Shown here: in pieces, positions 9,069 to 18,922 of the stretch | How positions within the stretch are numbered: position 1 is the first letter of the stretch | Layout: every line of letters begins with the position of its first letter | Origin: Burkholderiaceae bacterium | GTDB taxonomy: Bacteria; Pseudomonadota; Gammaproteobacteria; Burkholderiales; Burkholderiaceae_E | Direction of reading: 5' to 3' | DNA: 64,000 bases | Assembly: GCA_023954045.1 (NCBI GenBank) | Contig: JAMLIR010000007.1 | Location: 62,001-126,000 of the forward strand | Position numbers and translations under genes: made by a program | Notes under the pieces: generated by a model | What the model saw: the letters and a program-made list of their open reading frames with translations, nothing else | What the model was told of the DNA's origin: nothing | Databases searched by the model: none

Positions 9069-9920
9069 ATGGACATGGTTCCGTTCCCACCGCTCGCCGA
9101 CCCCCGGCTCCCCGACGCCGGGCCCGCACTCGCGCCGGGTGAGGTCGCCCTGGTCGGTACCGGGCCCGGCGACCCCGAGCTGCTGACGCTGAAGGCGCTG
9201 CGCCTGATGCAGCAGGCCGACGTCGTGCTCTACGACAACCTGGTCTCGCCCGAGATCATGGCGCTGGTCGGGCGCGAGTCCCAGCGCATCTACGTCGGCA
9301 AGGAGCGCAACCGCCACACGATGCGCCAGGAGGCGATCAACGACCTGATGGTCGACCTCGCGCGCGCCGGGCACCGGGTGGTCAGGCTCAAGGGCGGCGA
9401 CCCGTTCATCTTCGGCCGCGGCGGCGAGGAGATCGAGACGCTTTCGGCACACGATGTGCACTTCCAGGTCGTCCCCGGCGTCACCGCCGCGGCCGGCGTG
9501 GCGGCCTATGCCGGCATCCCGCTGACGCACCGTGACCACGCGCACGCGTGCGTGCTGGTCACGGGGCATTTGCGCGACGGCACGATGAACCTCGACTGGC
9601 CGGCGCTCGCGCGGCCCGGGCAGACGCTGGTCTGCTACATGGGCTTCCAGGGCCTGGCCGAACTGTGCGCGAAGCTCGCCGAGCACGGCCTGCCCGACTC
9701 CACGCCGGCGGCGATCGTGCAGCAGGGCACCCAGCGCAACCAGCGGGTCGTCACCGGGACGCTGCGCACGCTGCCCGAACTGGCGGCGCGCGCGCAGCTG
9801 GCGCCGCCGACGCTGATCATCGTCGGCGAGGTCGTGCGCCTGCGCGACAAGCTGAAATGGTTCGAGCGCACCCAGGATGCGCCGGCGGAGGCGGCGGCGC
9901 ACGGCGAGCTCGCCGGCTAG
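9069..9920 (+). CDS. cobA: Uroporphyrinogen-III C-methyltransferase (siroheme pathway)
   Basis: A 283-aa SUMT of the CobA/CysG-C-terminal type. It has the glycine-rich [12 protein letters not shown] near the N-terminus, then [34 protein letters not shown] and a YMG segment. It methylates uroporphyrinogen III to precorrin-2, the first step to the siroheme that DsrAB needs. GGAGGTATCCG precedes the ATG. There is no N-terminal CysG-type dehydrogenase/ferrochelatase domain, so those steps must be encoded elsewhere. It ends the + strand dsr run. Confidence 0.93.
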   Translation: MDMVPFPPLADPRLPDAGPALAPGEVALVGTGPGDPELLTLKALRLMQQADVVLYDNLVSPEIMALVGRESQRIYVGKERNRHTMRQEAINDLMVDLARAGHRVVRLKGGDPFIFGRGGEEIETLSAHDVHFQVVPGVTAAAGVAAYAGIPLTHRDHAHACVLVTGHLRDGTMNLDWPALARPGQTLVCYMGFQGLAELCAKLAEHGLPDSTPAAIVQQGTQRNQRVVTGTLRTLPELAARAQLAPPTLIIVGEVVRLRDKLKWFERTQDAPAEAAAHGELAG

Positions 9921-9927
9921 AAACCCG

Positions 9928-9944
9928 GGCGGCGGTGCGCCGCC
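9928..9944. terminator. GC-rich hairpin between convergent genes
   Basis: A 7-bp stem (GGCGGCG paired with CGCCGCC) with a 3-base loop fills the 36-base gap between cobA and the response regulator, which converge. There is no clear T-run, so intrinsic termination is likely but unproven. Confidence 0.45.
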
Positions 9945-9956
9945 GCGCTGATCGAC

Positions 9957-10670
9957 CTAGCGCGAGTGCACCAGGCGCGCGGGAGGCGCATCCGCGCCTT
10001 CGCGGTCGCCGCGCCCGCCCTCCCCGACCCGGTTCTCGATCGCGAACACCGCGGCCTCGACCCGCGAGGAAAAGCCGAGCTTCGACAGGATGTGCCTGAC
10101 GTGGAGCTTGACGGTGTCGTGACTGATGCCGAGCTCGCGCGCGATGGCCTTGTTGCTCAGGCCGCGCGCCACCAGCGCGAGGATCTCGCGCTCGCGCACC
10201 GTGAGCTGGTCGAGCGAGCTGCCGGGCGCCGCGCGCTGCGGTCCTCCCTCCAGCAGGCCGGCCAGCTTCGCGGTCATGGCCGGCGCGACGACCAGCTCGC
10301 CGCGCGCGGCGCGGGTGATCGCGTCGATGATGTCCTGAGGATCCATGTCCTTGAGCAGGTAACCCCGTGCCCCCATGCGCAATGCCGCGGCGAGGTCCTC
10401 GCGCGAGTCGCTCATCGTGAGGATCACGACCGGCACCTCCGAACCCGCGTCGCGCAGCCCGCGCAGCAGTCGCAATCCGTCGAGTTGCGGCATCCTCAGG
10501 TCGATCACCGCGAGGTCGGGCTTGTGCGTCTGGATCAGGTCGATGCCTTCCTCGGGGTTGCCGGTGGTCGCGACGACCTTCATTCCGGCGCGCAACTCGA
10601 GCAGCTCGCCGAGCCCGCGCCGGCACAGCCCGTGATCGTCGACGAGGGCGACGCGCAGCAGTTCAGCCAT
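9957..10670 (-). CDS. NarL/FixJ-family response regulator
   Basis: A 237-aa regulator. The receiver domain has the acidic pair at residues 11-12, the phosphoacceptor D57 (VIDLRMP) and K near 106 (LLKDMD). A LuxR-type helix-turn-helix lies at about 155-199 (LTVREREILALVARGLSNKA). The C-terminal 25 residues are low-complexity. Its start overlaps the kinase gene upstream by 8 bases, so the two form an operon. Its place between the dsr/siroheme genes and soeABC suggests control of sulfur oxidation, which is inference. It resembles NarL, but no nitrate genes are present. Confidence 0.9.
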   Translation of the reverse strand: MAELLRVALVDDHGLCRRGLGELLELRAGMKVVATTGNPEEGIDLIQTHKPDLAVIDLRMPQLDGLRLLRGLRDAGSEVPVVILTMSDSREDLAAALRMGARGYLLKDMDPQDIIDAITRAARGELVVAPAMTAKLAGLLEGGPQRAAPGSSLDQLTVREREILALVARGLSNKAIARELGISHDTVKLHVRHILSKLGFSSRVEAAVFAIENRVGEGGRGDREGADAPPARLVHSR

Positions 10671-11970
10671 GCGTCACCCCGGTGACCGGCGACTCGCCGG
10701 ACGGGTCGCCCGCAGGAACGCGGACGACGACGCGGGCGCCGCCACCCGGCGCATTCTCGAACATGACCTGCGCGCCGATTGCCTGCGCGCGCTCGCGCAT
10801 GATCTCGAGCCCGAAGCTGGTGCGCGCATTCGCCTGGCCCGTGCAGGCCTGCAGCGCGAAGCCGCAGCCGTCGTCGTGCACGCTGAAGACCACGTCGGGT
10901 CCCTCGCGCTCGACGCGCAGCCGGGCGTTGCGTGCGCCGGAGTGCCGGCGCACGTTCGCCAGCGCTTCCTGCAGGATGTGGAAGGTCTGCACCTCGACGT
11001 CGGCCGACAGGCGCAGCTCGGGAATGCGGCAGTCGAACTCGAGCGCGACGCCGGTGCGCTCATAGAACGTGTCGGCCATCTGCTCGAGCGCGCGATGCAG
11101 GCCCTGGGCGTCCATCCCCGCGCGGAAGTGCGTGATCAGCTCGCGCATGCGCCGGTTCGCGCTGCCGAGCTCGTCGTTGACGTCCTGGCAATACTTCAGG
11201 GCGCGCGGCGTGTCCTGCTGCGAGATCGCGTCCTGCAGCAACGGCATGCGCATGCGCACGAAGGTGAGCGACTGCGCGAGCGAATCGTGCAACTCGCCAG
11301 CGATGGTCTGGCGCTCGTGCACCAGGCTCGACTGGAGGTTCTCGCGCTCGAGCCGCGCATTCTCGAGGGCCAGTCCGAACAGCTGGCCGACCGGGCGCAG
11401 CAGGTGGATCACCTCGCCCCGCAGGCTGTGCACGCCGTCGAAGAACAGCGTGAACACGCCGACCGAGCGTCCCTTGTACTCGAGCGGCACGGCGACCGTG
11501 CCGGTGCACACCTGCTCGAAGAACGTGTCCACGGCGAGCTTGCCGCAGCGCGTCGCGTTCTCGGCCACCCGCACGCCGTCGCCCTGCAGCGCGTCTCCGC
11601 AGACCCCGCACGGGCCGATCAGCGCCTCGCGCGCGAGCACTTCCTCGGGCAGCCCCCAGGCGGCGACCAGGCGCAGCTGGTTGCCTTCGGGGGTCAGCGC
11701 GCGCACCGCGCCGGCCCGCGCGCCAGCCAGCCTGACGACGGTGACGAGAAACGCGTCGAGCATCGACTGCGGCGTCCCGCCGACGCCCGGGGCGCCGGAC
11801 CCAGCCGAGCCCGCGGCCGCAGCCCGCTCGTCCGGACGCTCGGCGCGCCGGTCGACGACGGGCACCACCCGCACGGCCCGGGCGCCGCGCGCACCCGGTT
11901 CGCCCGCGCGCGCCGGCGGCGCGTCGTCCGGCGGCGTGCCCAAAGAGGTTCCCGAACCCGAAGCCTGCAT
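10663..11970 (-). CDS. Soluble NarX-type histidine kinase with cysteine-rich GAF domain
   Basis: A 435-aa protein without membrane segments. A disordered Ala/Gly/Pro-rich N-terminus (1-70) precedes a GAF domain (about 70-205). That domain contains C121-x2-C124, C142 and C155. A HisKA_3 box follows (AGELHDSLAQSL, phosphoacceptor H228), then an HATPase domain with DDGCGF. It should phosphorylate the adjacent NarL-type regulator. Four cysteines in the sensor domain could bind an Fe-S cluster or act as a thiol switch, as known for some oxygen- or redox-sensing kinases; this is inference. It is divergent from soeA. Confidence 0.88.
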   Translation of the reverse strand: MQASGSGTSLGTPPDDAPPARAGEPGARGARAVRVVPVVDRRAERPDERAAAAGSAGSGAPGVGGTPQSMLDAFLVTVVRLAGARAGAVRALTPEGNQLRLVAAWGLPEEVLAREALIGPCGVCGDALQGDGVRVAENATRCGKLAVDTFFEQVCTGTVAVPLEYKGRSVGVFTLFFDGVHSLRGEVIHLLRPVGQLFGLALENARLERENLQSSLVHERQTIAGELHDSLAQSLTFVRMRMPLLQDAISQQDTPRALKYCQDVNDELGSANRRMRELITHFRAGMDAQGLHRALEQMADTFYERTGVALEFDCRIPELRLSADVEVQTFHILQEALANVRRHSGARNARLRVEREGPDVVFSVHDDGCGFALQACTGQANARTSFGLEIMRERAQAIGAQVMFENAPGGGARVVVRVPAGDPSGESPVTGVTHG

Positions 11971-12104
11971 TCACCCTCCTGTGGCTCCTCTATGGGGAGC
12001 CTCCCGGCACGATATTACACGCCGATCCCCCAAACGGATAATGGAACGACTCCCCTGAATGCTTATAGAGACCCCTGCCCCGATCCCCTAATATCCCTGC
12101 GGAG
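11971..12104. promoter_or_regulatory. Divergent control region between the sensor kinase and soeA
   Basis: A 134-base gap that is clearly more AT-rich than its surroundings, with patches such as GATATTAC, GGATAAT, CTTATAG and CTAATAT. Three CCCCT blocks sit at 12052, 12072 and 12085. The one preceded by GA (12070-12076) differs by one base from the NarL-type heptamer TACCCCT. An imperfect palindrome, CTCCTCTATGGGGAG, starts near 11986. It probably holds both promoters. Exact -35/-10 boxes cannot be assigned by eye. Confidence 0.5.
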
Positions 12105-15017
12105 ATGTCACCCAAGCCGATCCACGACCCGGCACGGGCGCCGCTGCCCGACGCCAGCACCGAAGTCCGCAACACCACCTGCTACATGTGCGCCTGCCGC
12201 TGTGGCATCCGGGTGCACTTGCGCGACGGCGAGGTTCGCTACATCGAGGGCAATCCCGAGCACCCGCTGAACCAGGGGGTGATCTGCGCCAAGGGTTCCT
12301 CGGGGATCATGAAGCAGTACTCGCCGGCGCGGCTCACGAAGCCGCTGCGGCGCAAGGCCGGCGCCGACCGCGGCAGCGGCCAATTCGAGGAAATTTCCTG
12401 GGACGAGGCGTTCGGGCTGCTCCAGGAGCGCCTCGCGAGGATCCGCTCGACCGACCCGAAGAAGTTCGCGCTGTTCACCGGCCGCGACCAGATGCAGGCG
12501 CTCACGGGCCTGTTCGCGCGGCAGTTCGGCACGCCGAACTACGCGGCGCACGGCGGCTTCTGTTCGGTGAACATGGCCGCCGGGATGATCTACACGATCG
12601 GCGGCTCGTTCTGGGAGTTCGGCGGCCCCGACCTCGAGCGCGCGCGGCTGTTCGTGATGATCGGCACCGCCGAAGACCATCACTCCAATCCGCTGAAGAT
12701 CGCGATCTCGAAGTTCAAGCGCGACGGCGGCCGCTTCATCTCGATCAACCCGGTGCGCACCGGGTACTCGGCGATCGCCGACGAATGGGTGCCGATCCGG
12801 CCGGGCACCGACGGTGCGCTGATGCTCGCGCTGATCCACGAGATCATCGCGCTGGGCCTGTACGACCGCGAGTTCCTGGTCCGCAACACCAACGCCGGAC
12901 AGCTGGTGAACGTCGACGAGGAGCACGACGAAAGCGGCCTGTTCGTTCGCACCGACGTGCCCGACGAAGAGGGCTGCTACGACCCGCAGAACAAGCTGTG
13001 GTGGGACCGCGTCACCAATGCGCCGGTGGTCACGCACTCCGAGGGAGCGGACCCGTTCCTGCACGGCGAGTTCCGGCTGCCCGACGGCAGGCGGGTCAAG
13101 CCCGCGTTCCAGCTGCTGCGCGACCGCGTCGAGCGCTACACGCCCGAGTGGGCCTCGGGAATCACCGGCATTCCGGCCGAGACGATCCGCCGGCTCGCGC
13201 ACGAAATGGGGATCACCGCGCGCGACCACCGGATCGAGCTGCCGATCGCCTGGACCGATGCCTGGGGCAAGGAGCACGACACCGTCACCGGAAACCCGGT
13301 GGCGTTCCACGCGATGCGCGGCCTGGCAGCGCATTCCAACGGCTTCCAGACGATCCGTTCGCTGGCGATCCTGATGTCGCTGCTCGGCACGATCGACCGC
13401 CCGGGCGGATTCCGGCACAAGGCGCCGTTCCCGCGGCCGATTCCGCCTTGCGCGAAGACGCCGAACACGCCGCTGGCGGTCAAGCCGGACCACCCGCTCG
13501 ACGGCCTGGCGCTCGGCTGGCCCGCCGATCCCGACGACCTGTTCGTCGACGACGCGGGCAACCCGGTGCGCATCGACAAGGCGTTCTCATGGGAGTACCC
13601 GCTGTCGGTCCATGGGCTGATGCACAACGTGATCACCAATGCGTGGCGGGGCGACCCCTACCCGATCGACACGCTGATGATCTTCATGGCGAACATGGCG
13701 TGGAACTCGACGATGAACACGTCCGAGGTCCGCACGATGCTCAACGACCGCGGCGAAGACGGCGAGTACAGGATCCCGTTCATCGTCGTCGCCGACGCGT
13801 TCCAGTCGGAAATGACCGCGTTCGCCGACCTGATCCTGCCCGACACCACGTACCTCGAACGCCACGACGTGATGTCGATGCTCGACCGGCCGATCTCCGA
13901 GTTCGACGGCCCGGTCGACTCGGTCCGCATCCCGGTCGTGCCGCCGACCGGCCAGTGCAAGCCGTTCCAGGAAGTGTTGATCGAGCTGGGCAGCCGGTTG
14001 AAGCTGCCGGCGTTCGTGCACCGCGACGGCACGCGGAAGTTCCGTGACTATCCCGACTTCATCGTCAACTACGAGACCGAACCGGGCTCAGGGATCGGCT
14101 TCCTCGCCGGCTGGCGCGGCAAGGGCGGCGAGAAGTTCATGCGCGGCGAGCCGAACCCGCGCCAGTGGGAGATGTACGCCCAGAACAACTGCGTCTACCA
14201 CTACAGGCTGCCGCCGTCTTACCAGTACATGCGCAACTGGAACAAGGGCTACCTCGAGTGGTCGCTGCGCAACCGGATCACGCGCTACGCCGAGCCGATC
14301 CTGATCCACCTCTATTCGGAGGTCCTGCAGAAGTTCCGGCTCGCCGCCCGCGGCAAGGGCACCTCCCGCAAGCCGCCCGAGCGCCTGAGGAAACGCGTCG
14401 ACGAGTATTTCGACCCCCTGCCGTTCTACTACGAGCCGCTGGAAGCCCAGCGCACCGACCGCGTGCGCTATCCGCTCAGCGCCATCACCCAGCGGCCGAT
14501 GGCGATGTACCACTCGTGGGATTCGCAGAACGCGTGGCTGCGCCAGATCCACAGCCACAACCAGCTGTACCTGAACCCGCGCGTCGCCCGCGCCCACGGC
14601 ATCGACGACGGCGCCTGGATGTGGGTCGAGTCGCAGTGGGGCCGGGTGCGCTGCCAGGCGTGCTATTCCGAGGCGGTCGAGCCCGGCACCGTCTGGACCT
14701 GGAACGCGATCGGCAAGGCGCCCGGCGCGTGGGGCCTGGCGCCCGACGCCAACGAGTCGCGCCGCGGGTTCCTGCTGAACCACCTGATCTCCGAGGAGCT
14801 GCCCGGCACGGGCGACGAGGGCACGGTCTCGAATTCCGACCCGATCACCGGGCAGGCGGCCTGGTACGACGTTCGGGTGCGCATCAGTCGCGCCGACGAC
14901 GGCGAGCCGGCGCAGACCTGGCCGCAGTTCGAGCCGGTCCCGGCGGCGCCCGGCACCAAAGCCGCGCACCGGCCGCGGACGCTGGCGTGGTTCGCCGGCG
15001 GCGGGAGCCGGCGATGA
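12105..15017 (+). CDS. soeA: SoeA, molybdopterin catalytic subunit of sulfite dehydrogenase
   Basis: A 970-aa molybdopterin oxidoreductase of the DMSO reductase superfamily. The N-terminal [4Fe-4S] site has C26-x2-C29-x3-C33-x27-C61 (CYMCACRC and later GVICAKG). No Tat signal is seen, in keeping with the cytoplasmic SoeA type. With SoeB and SoeC it oxidises sulfite to sulfate and passes electrons to quinone. A polysulfide or thiosulfate reductase-like role is the alternative. The context (dsr upstream, sat-apr downstream) favours SoeA. The stop overlaps soeB as ATGA. Confidence 0.9.
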   Translation: MSPKPIHDPARAPLPDASTEVRNTTCYMCACRCGIRVHLRDGEVRYIEGNPEHPLNQGVICAKGSSGIMKQYSPARLTKPLRRKAGADRGSGQFEEISWDEAFGLLQERLARIRSTDPKKFALFTGRDQMQALTGLFARQFGTPNYAAHGGFCSVNMAAGMIYTIGGSFWEFGGPDLERARLFVMIGTAEDHHSNPLKIAISKFKRDGGRFISINPVRTGYSAIADEWVPIRPGTDGALMLALIHEIIALGLYDREFLVRNTNAGQLVNVDEEHDESGLFVRTDVPDEEGCYDPQNKLWWDRVTNAPVVTHSEGADPFLHGEFRLPDGRRVKPAFQLLRDRVERYTPEWASGITGIPAETIRRLAHEMGITARDHRIELPIAWTDAWGKEHDTVTGNPVAFHAMRGLAAHSNGFQTIRSLAILMSLLGTIDRPGGFRHKAPFPRPIPPCAKTPNTPLAVKPDHPLDGLALGWPADPDDLFVDDAGNPVRIDKAFSWEYPLSVHGLMHNVITNAWRGDPYPIDTLMIFMANMAWNSTMNTSEVRTMLNDRGEDGEYRIPFIVVADAFQSEMTAFADLILPDTTYLERHDVMSMLDRPISEFDGPVDSVRIPVVPPTGQCKPFQEVLIELGSRLKLPAFVHRDGTRKFRDYPDFIVNYETEPGSGIGFLAGWRGKGGEKFMRGEPNPRQWEMYAQNNCVYHYRLPPSYQYMRNWNKGYLEWSLRNRITRYAEPILIHLYSEVLQKFRLAARGKGTSRKPPERLRKRVDEYFDPLPFYYEPLEAQRTDRVRYPLSAITQRPMAMYHSWDSQNAWLRQIHSHNQLYLNPRVARAHGIDDGAWMWVESQWGRVRCQACYSEAVEPGTVWTWNAIGKAPGAWGLAPDANESRRGFLLNHLISEELPGTGDEGTVSNSDPITGQAAWYDVRVRISRADDGEPAQTWPQFEPVPAAPGTKAAHRPRTLAWFAGGGSRR

Positions 15018-15745
15018 CCCAGCTGGCGCTGGTCATCGACCTGAACGTCTGCGTCGGCTGTCACGCGTGCGTGACGAGCTGCAAGCAGTGGAACACCTCG
15101 GGTGCGGCCGGCCCGCTCGCCGACGTCAATCCGTACGACGCCGACCCGTCCGGCGCGTTCTTCAACCGGGTCCAGACGTTCGAGGTCGGCGAGTTCCCAG
15201 GCACGCAGACGGTCCACTTCCCGAAGTCGTGCCTGCACTGCGAGGATCCGCCCTGTGTCCCGGTGTGCCCCACCGGCGCCAGCTACAAGCGGCCCGAGGA
15301 CGGCATCGTGCTGGTCGACTACGACAAGTGCATCGGATGCAAGTACTGCTCATGGGCCTGCCCGTACGGCGTGCGCGAGATCGACCCCGAGCGCAAGGTC
15401 ATGACCAAGTGCACGCTGTGCGTCGACCGGATCTACGACACGACGAAGCCCGAGTCCGAACGCAAGCCAGCCTGCGTGCTGGCCTGCCCGACCAGCGCGC
15501 GCCTGTTCGGCGACATCCACGATCCCGAGTCGGTCGTCTCGAGGGCGATTCGCGACAACGCCGGCTATCCGCTGATGCCCGAATGGGGCACGCACCCGTC
15601 GAACCACTACCTGCCGCGCCGCCGCACCGCGATGCGCGTGCACCCGGACGAGCTCGAGCGGGCCGACAACCCGCTGAAGGTCGACGGGCTGCTGCCCAAG
15701 CCCTCCAGGGGCGACCCGGCGCTCGACGACGTCACGTCCTGGTAA
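15014..15745 (+). CDS. soeB: SoeB, four-cluster ferredoxin subunit
   Basis: A 243-aa protein. I start it at ATG 15014, overlapping soeA by four bases after GGAGCCGGCG, although the frame is open upstream. Four cysteine groups are visible: CVGCHACVTSC, CLHCEDPPCVPVC, CIGCKYCSWAC and CTLCV with PACVLACP. It has no signal sequence, so it faces the cytoplasm. It links SoeA to the membrane subunit SoeC. Confidence 0.92.
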   Translation: MTQLALVIDLNVCVGCHACVTSCKQWNTSGAAGPLADVNPYDADPSGAFFNRVQTFEVGEFPGTQTVHFPKSCLHCEDPPCVPVCPTGASYKRPEDGIVLVDYDKCIGCKYCSWACPYGVREIDPERKVMTKCTLCVDRIYDTTKPESERKPACVLACPTSARLFGDIHDPESVVSRAIRDNAGYPLMPEWGTHPSNHYLPRRRTAMRVHPDELERADNPLKVDGLLPKPSRGDPALDDVTSW

Positions 15746-15756
15746 CGGCCCCTGCA

Positions 15757-16737
15757 ATGCGTCCCGAACCTTCCGTGATCCTGCTGACGACGCTGATCGG
15801 CGCCGGCCAGGGATTGTTCCTCGCGATCTTCACCGCGCACGCGCTGGCCCTGTTCGACCTGGTGCCGCCCGCGGACGGCCGCGCCTTCGATGTCGTCGGC
15901 AGCGCGATCGCGCTGGCGTTCACCGGAGCGGGCCTCCTCGCGTCGTTCTTCCACCTCGGACGGCCCGAGCGCGCCTGGCGCGCGATCGCGCAGTGGCGCA
16001 CTTCGTGGCTGTCGCGCGAGGTGATCGTGCTGCCCGCGTTCATGTTCGCCGTGTTCCTCTACGCGCTGGCTCATCTGGCCGGATGGCGCCCGGTGCTCGC
16101 CGCGCTGCCGGGCGGCGGCGCGATCGACCTGGCGACGGTGCTCGGGGCGGTCGCGGCGCTGCTCGCGTTGGCGCTGTTCGTCTGCACGGGCATGATTTAT
16201 GCGTGCCTGCCGTTCCTGCGCGAGTGGCACAGCCCGCTCACGCCGTTCAACTTCCTGCTGCTCGGCTGCGCGTCGGGCTTCACGCTCGCGGCCGCGTTCT
16301 CGACGGCCGCCGCGCCCGAGTTGACGCGCCTGTTCACCGGCTACGCGCTCGCTTTCACGCTGCTCGGGCTGGCAGGCCGTTGCGCTGCGCTGTTGCGCAA
16401 CCGGCGGCTCAAGCCCAAGTCGACGCTGCAGACGGCAATCGGCATCAAGCACCCGAGGATCGTGCAGAAATCGATGGGATTCCAGTCGGGCTCGTTCAAC
16501 ACGCGCGAGTTCTTCCACGGCCGGCCGCCGGGCGCGCTGCGCTGGGTAAAGTGGGCGTTCCTGACGGCGGCGTTCGCCGTGCCCGCGCTGCTGCTGGCCG
16601 CCGCGCTGTTCGGGTCGACCTCCCTGCTGCTCGCGCTGGCCTTCGCGATCCAGTTCGCCGGCCTGGTCGCCGAGCGCTGGTTCTTCTTCGCCGAGGCGAA
16701 CCACCCGCAGAACCTCTATTACCAGGCCGTCGCATGA
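15757..16737 (+). CDS. soeC: SoeC, DmsC-type membrane anchor
   Basis: A 326-aa hydrophobic protein. I start it at ATG 15757, 11 bases after soeB. About eight membrane helices are visible (for example VILLTTLIGAGQGLFLAIF and LLALAFAIQFAGLVAE). It has the DmsC family pattern of short charged loops with FFHLGRPERAWRA. It should anchor SoeAB and reduce quinone. A 80-base gap follows before sat. Confidence 0.9.
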   Translation: MRPEPSVILLTTLIGAGQGLFLAIFTAHALALFDLVPPADGRAFDVVGSAIALAFTGAGLLASFFHLGRPERAWRAIAQWRTSWLSREVIVLPAFMFAVFLYALAHLAGWRPVLAALPGGGAIDLATVLGAVAALLALALFVCTGMIYACLPFLREWHSPLTPFNFLLLGCASGFTLAAAFSTAAAPELTRLFTGYALAFTLLGLAGRCAALLRNRRLKPKSTLQTAIGIKHPRIVQKSMGFQSGSFNTREFFHGRPPGALRWVKWAFLTAAFAVPALLLAAALFGSTSLLLALAFAIQFAGLVAERWFFFAEANHPQNLYYQAVA

Positions 16738-16817
16738 ACCTGCGATACGTCAAGGAATCGGGCCCGCGTTCGGGTATGTTCACGGGTTAAAGATAAATAC
16801 AGGGAGGGGTACGAATC

Positions 16818-18032
16818 ATGGCGCTGGTAGATCCTCACGGAGGCGGTCCGCTGCTGCCGTTGCTGCTCGAAGGCGACGCGCTCGCCGCCGAGCGCGCGCG
16901 CGCGCAGAAGCTGCCGCGGCTGCAGGTGAGCTCGCGCGAGAAGGGCGACCTGATCATGATGGGCATCGGCGGCTTCACGCCGCTCGAAGGCTTCATGAGC
17001 CACGCCGACTGGCAGGGGGTCTGCGACGGAATGCGAACGGCCAGCGGCCTGTTCTGGCCGATCCCGATCACGCTGTCGACCGACCCCGAGGTGGCGAAGT
17101 CGATCGCCGTCGGCGGCGACCTCGCCCTCATCGACCCGGACGACGGCTCGGTGCTCGCGACGATGAAGGTCACCGAGAAGTACGCGATCGACAAGGCACA
17201 CGAGTGCGCGACCGTCTTCCGCACGACCGACCCCGAGCATCCCGGCGTAAAGATGGTGATGGCGCAGGGCGACGTCAACCTGGCCGGACCCGTCAAGGTA
17301 CTGTCGACGGGCGGGTTCCCCGAGAAGTACGGCGACCTGTTCATGACGCCGGCGCAGACCCGCGCGCTGTTCGCCTCGCTCGGTTGGTCGAAGGTCGCCG
17401 CGTTCCAGACGCGCAACCCGATGCATCGCTCGCACGAGTACCTGGCCAAGGTCGCGATCGAGGTCAGCGACGGCGTGATGGTGCACTCGCTGCTCGGCGC
17501 GCTCAAGCCCGGCGACATCCCGGCCGACGTGCGCACGCGCGCGATCTCGGTGCTGGTCGACGGCTATTTCCAGAAGAAGACCATCGTGCAGGCCGGCTAC
17601 CCGCTCGACATGCGCTACGCGGGCCCGCGCGAGGCGCTGCTGCACGCGCTGTTCCGGCAGAACTACGGCTGTTCGCACCAGATCGTCGGGCGCGACCACG
17701 CGGGCGTAGGCAGCTACTACGGCCCGTTCGACGCGCACCACATCTTCGACCAGATCCCGAAGGACGCGCTGCAGACCCAGGCGATGAAGATCGACTGGAC
17801 GTTCTGGTGCTACAAGTGCGGCGGAATGGCCTCCGCGCGCACCTGCCCGCACGACGACGCCGACCGGCTGCTAGTCTCGGGCACCAAGCTTCGCAAGTGG
17901 CTCTCGGAGGGCGCCGAAGTGCCGGCGGAGTTCAGCCGGCCCGAGGTGCTGGCCGTGCTCAGGGAGTACTACCAGGGCCTCGCCGCGCACGAGCGCGTCG
18001 AGGTCAAGATGACCGGACATTCGGCGCGCTGA
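16818..18032 (+). CDS. sat: ATP sulfurylase, dissimilatory type
   Basis: A 404-aa homomeric ATP sulfurylase. It carries the substrate-binding motif [11 protein letters not shown] near residue 197 and the second motif GRDHAGVG. A cysteine-rich, probably zinc-binding [13 protein letters not shown] stretch lies near residue 333. In sulfur oxidisers it runs toward ATP, converting APS and pyrophosphate to ATP and sulfate, next to APS reductase. AGGGAGGGGT precedes the ATG. The upstream 80-base gap is AT-rich (TTAAAGATAAATAC) and may hold a promoter. Confidence 0.96.
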   Translation: MALVDPHGGGPLLPLLLEGDALAAERARAQKLPRLQVSSREKGDLIMMGIGGFTPLEGFMSHADWQGVCDGMRTASGLFWPIPITLSTDPEVAKSIAVGGDLALIDPDDGSVLATMKVTEKYAIDKAHECATVFRTTDPEHPGVKMVMAQGDVNLAGPVKVLSTGGFPEKYGDLFMTPAQTRALFASLGWSKVAAFQTRNPMHRSHEYLAKVAIEVSDGVMVHSLLGALKPGDIPADVRTRAISVLVDGYFQKKTIVQAGYPLDMRYAGPREALLHALFRQNYGCSHQIVGRDHAGVGSYYGPFDAHHIFDQIPKDALQTQAMKIDWTFWCYKCGGMASARTCPHDDADRLLVSGTKLRKWLSEGAEVPAEFSRPEVLAVLREYYQGLAAHERVEVKMTGHSAR

Positions 18033-18083
18033 AGCTGCCGGGCTGCAACCCTACCCACGATCATTCGAGGAGGAGATCTCACG

Positions 18084-18896
18084 ATGTTTGCCACCAATCC
18101 GTTTGCCGGGCTGTCGGCGTCGCTATCGCCTGCAGTCATGCAGGGGTACGTCATTGTCATGTTCATACTGGTCGTGGCGGGAACGCTGTTCGACGTCGTC
18201 CACAAGGGAAGCGCGACTTACTTCTTCGAGAATCTTCGCAGGTCGAAGTCGAAGGCGGCACGCCGGGTCGGCGGCGGCGAATTCGCTTCGATCGCCGTGC
18301 AGACGGCCGTCGTGGACGTGCTGGCCTCGGGCGAGTTCTGCAATCCGCGGCGGCGCGTTGCGCACCTGCTCGGCATGTACGGCTTCGTGTTCTACGTGCT
18401 CGCCACCGTGGTGCTGGTTTTCAGTCCGTCGGCAAGCGCGTTCTGGGCGCAGCTCTGGTGGATCGGCGCCCTGATGATCTGCGTCGGCGGCTACTGGTTC
18501 TGGTTCTTCATCCGCGTCGACGTCGCCGCCGAGGGCCATTCGCCTTTCAGGATCGTCAAGGCCGACCTCTTCATCCTGTCGCTGCTGGCCAGCGCGACGC
18601 TCGCGCTGATCTGGGCGGCGGCGGGCGGCGGCGCCGGCGTGCTGTTCGGCTTGTACATCCTCGCCACGACGGTGCTGTTCGCCGGGGTGCCGTGGTCGAA
18701 GTTCGCGCACATGTTCTTCAAGCCCGCGGCCGCCCTCGAGAAGCGCCTGTCCAGGGCCGACGGCACCGCCGAGAACCTGCCCACGCAAACCCGCGACGAC
18801 CCCGAGCAGCAGAAGAGGCACTCGATGCAGCTGTTGCTCGACGCTCCGATGGACATGGGGCTCGGCATCAAGCGCGAAGCGCCGCGGCACTACTGA
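18084..18896 (+). CDS. aprM: AprM, membrane anchor proposed for APS reductase
   Basis: A 270-aa protein with about five membrane helices, beginning with one after residue 17 (GYVIVMFILVVAGTLFDVV). It shares the NarI/CoB-reductase-like look of AprM, which replaces the Qmo complex beside aprBA in many sulfur oxidisers. AGGAGGAGATC is a strong ribosome site. aprB follows after 26 bases. Function as electron acceptor for AprBA is known only by association. Confidence 0.85.
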   Translation: MFATNPFAGLSASLSPAVMQGYVIVMFILVVAGTLFDVVHKGSATYFFENLRRSKSKAARRVGGGEFASIAVQTAVVDVLASGEFCNPRRRVAHLLGMYGFVFYVLATVVLVFSPSASAFWAQLWWIGALMICVGGYWFWFFIRVDVAAEGHSPFRIVKADLFILSLLASATLALIWAAAGGGAGVLFGLYILATTVLFAGVPWSKFAHMFFKPAAALEKRLSRADGTAENLPTQTRDDPEQQKRHSMQLLLDAPMDMGLGIKREAPRHY

Positions 18897-18922
18897 AGAC
18901 AGACAAGCAAGGAGCTGAACGA

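Noticed and set aside
9069-9920. Reading the methyltransferase as a full CysG
   Set aside because: There is no N-terminal precorrin-2 dehydrogenase/ferrochelatase domain and the length of 283 aa fits the methyltransferase alone.
12105-16737. Polysulfide or thiosulfate reductase instead of SoeABC
   Set aside because: SoeA has no Tat signal and the genes sit between dsr and sat-apr, which favours cytoplasmic sulfite oxidation; a phylogeny would settle it.
16805-16811. AGGGGTA (reverse of the NarL-type heptamer) upstream of sat
   Set aside because: It coincides with the Shine-Dalgarno sequence of sat, so no separate regulatory meaning can be claimed.
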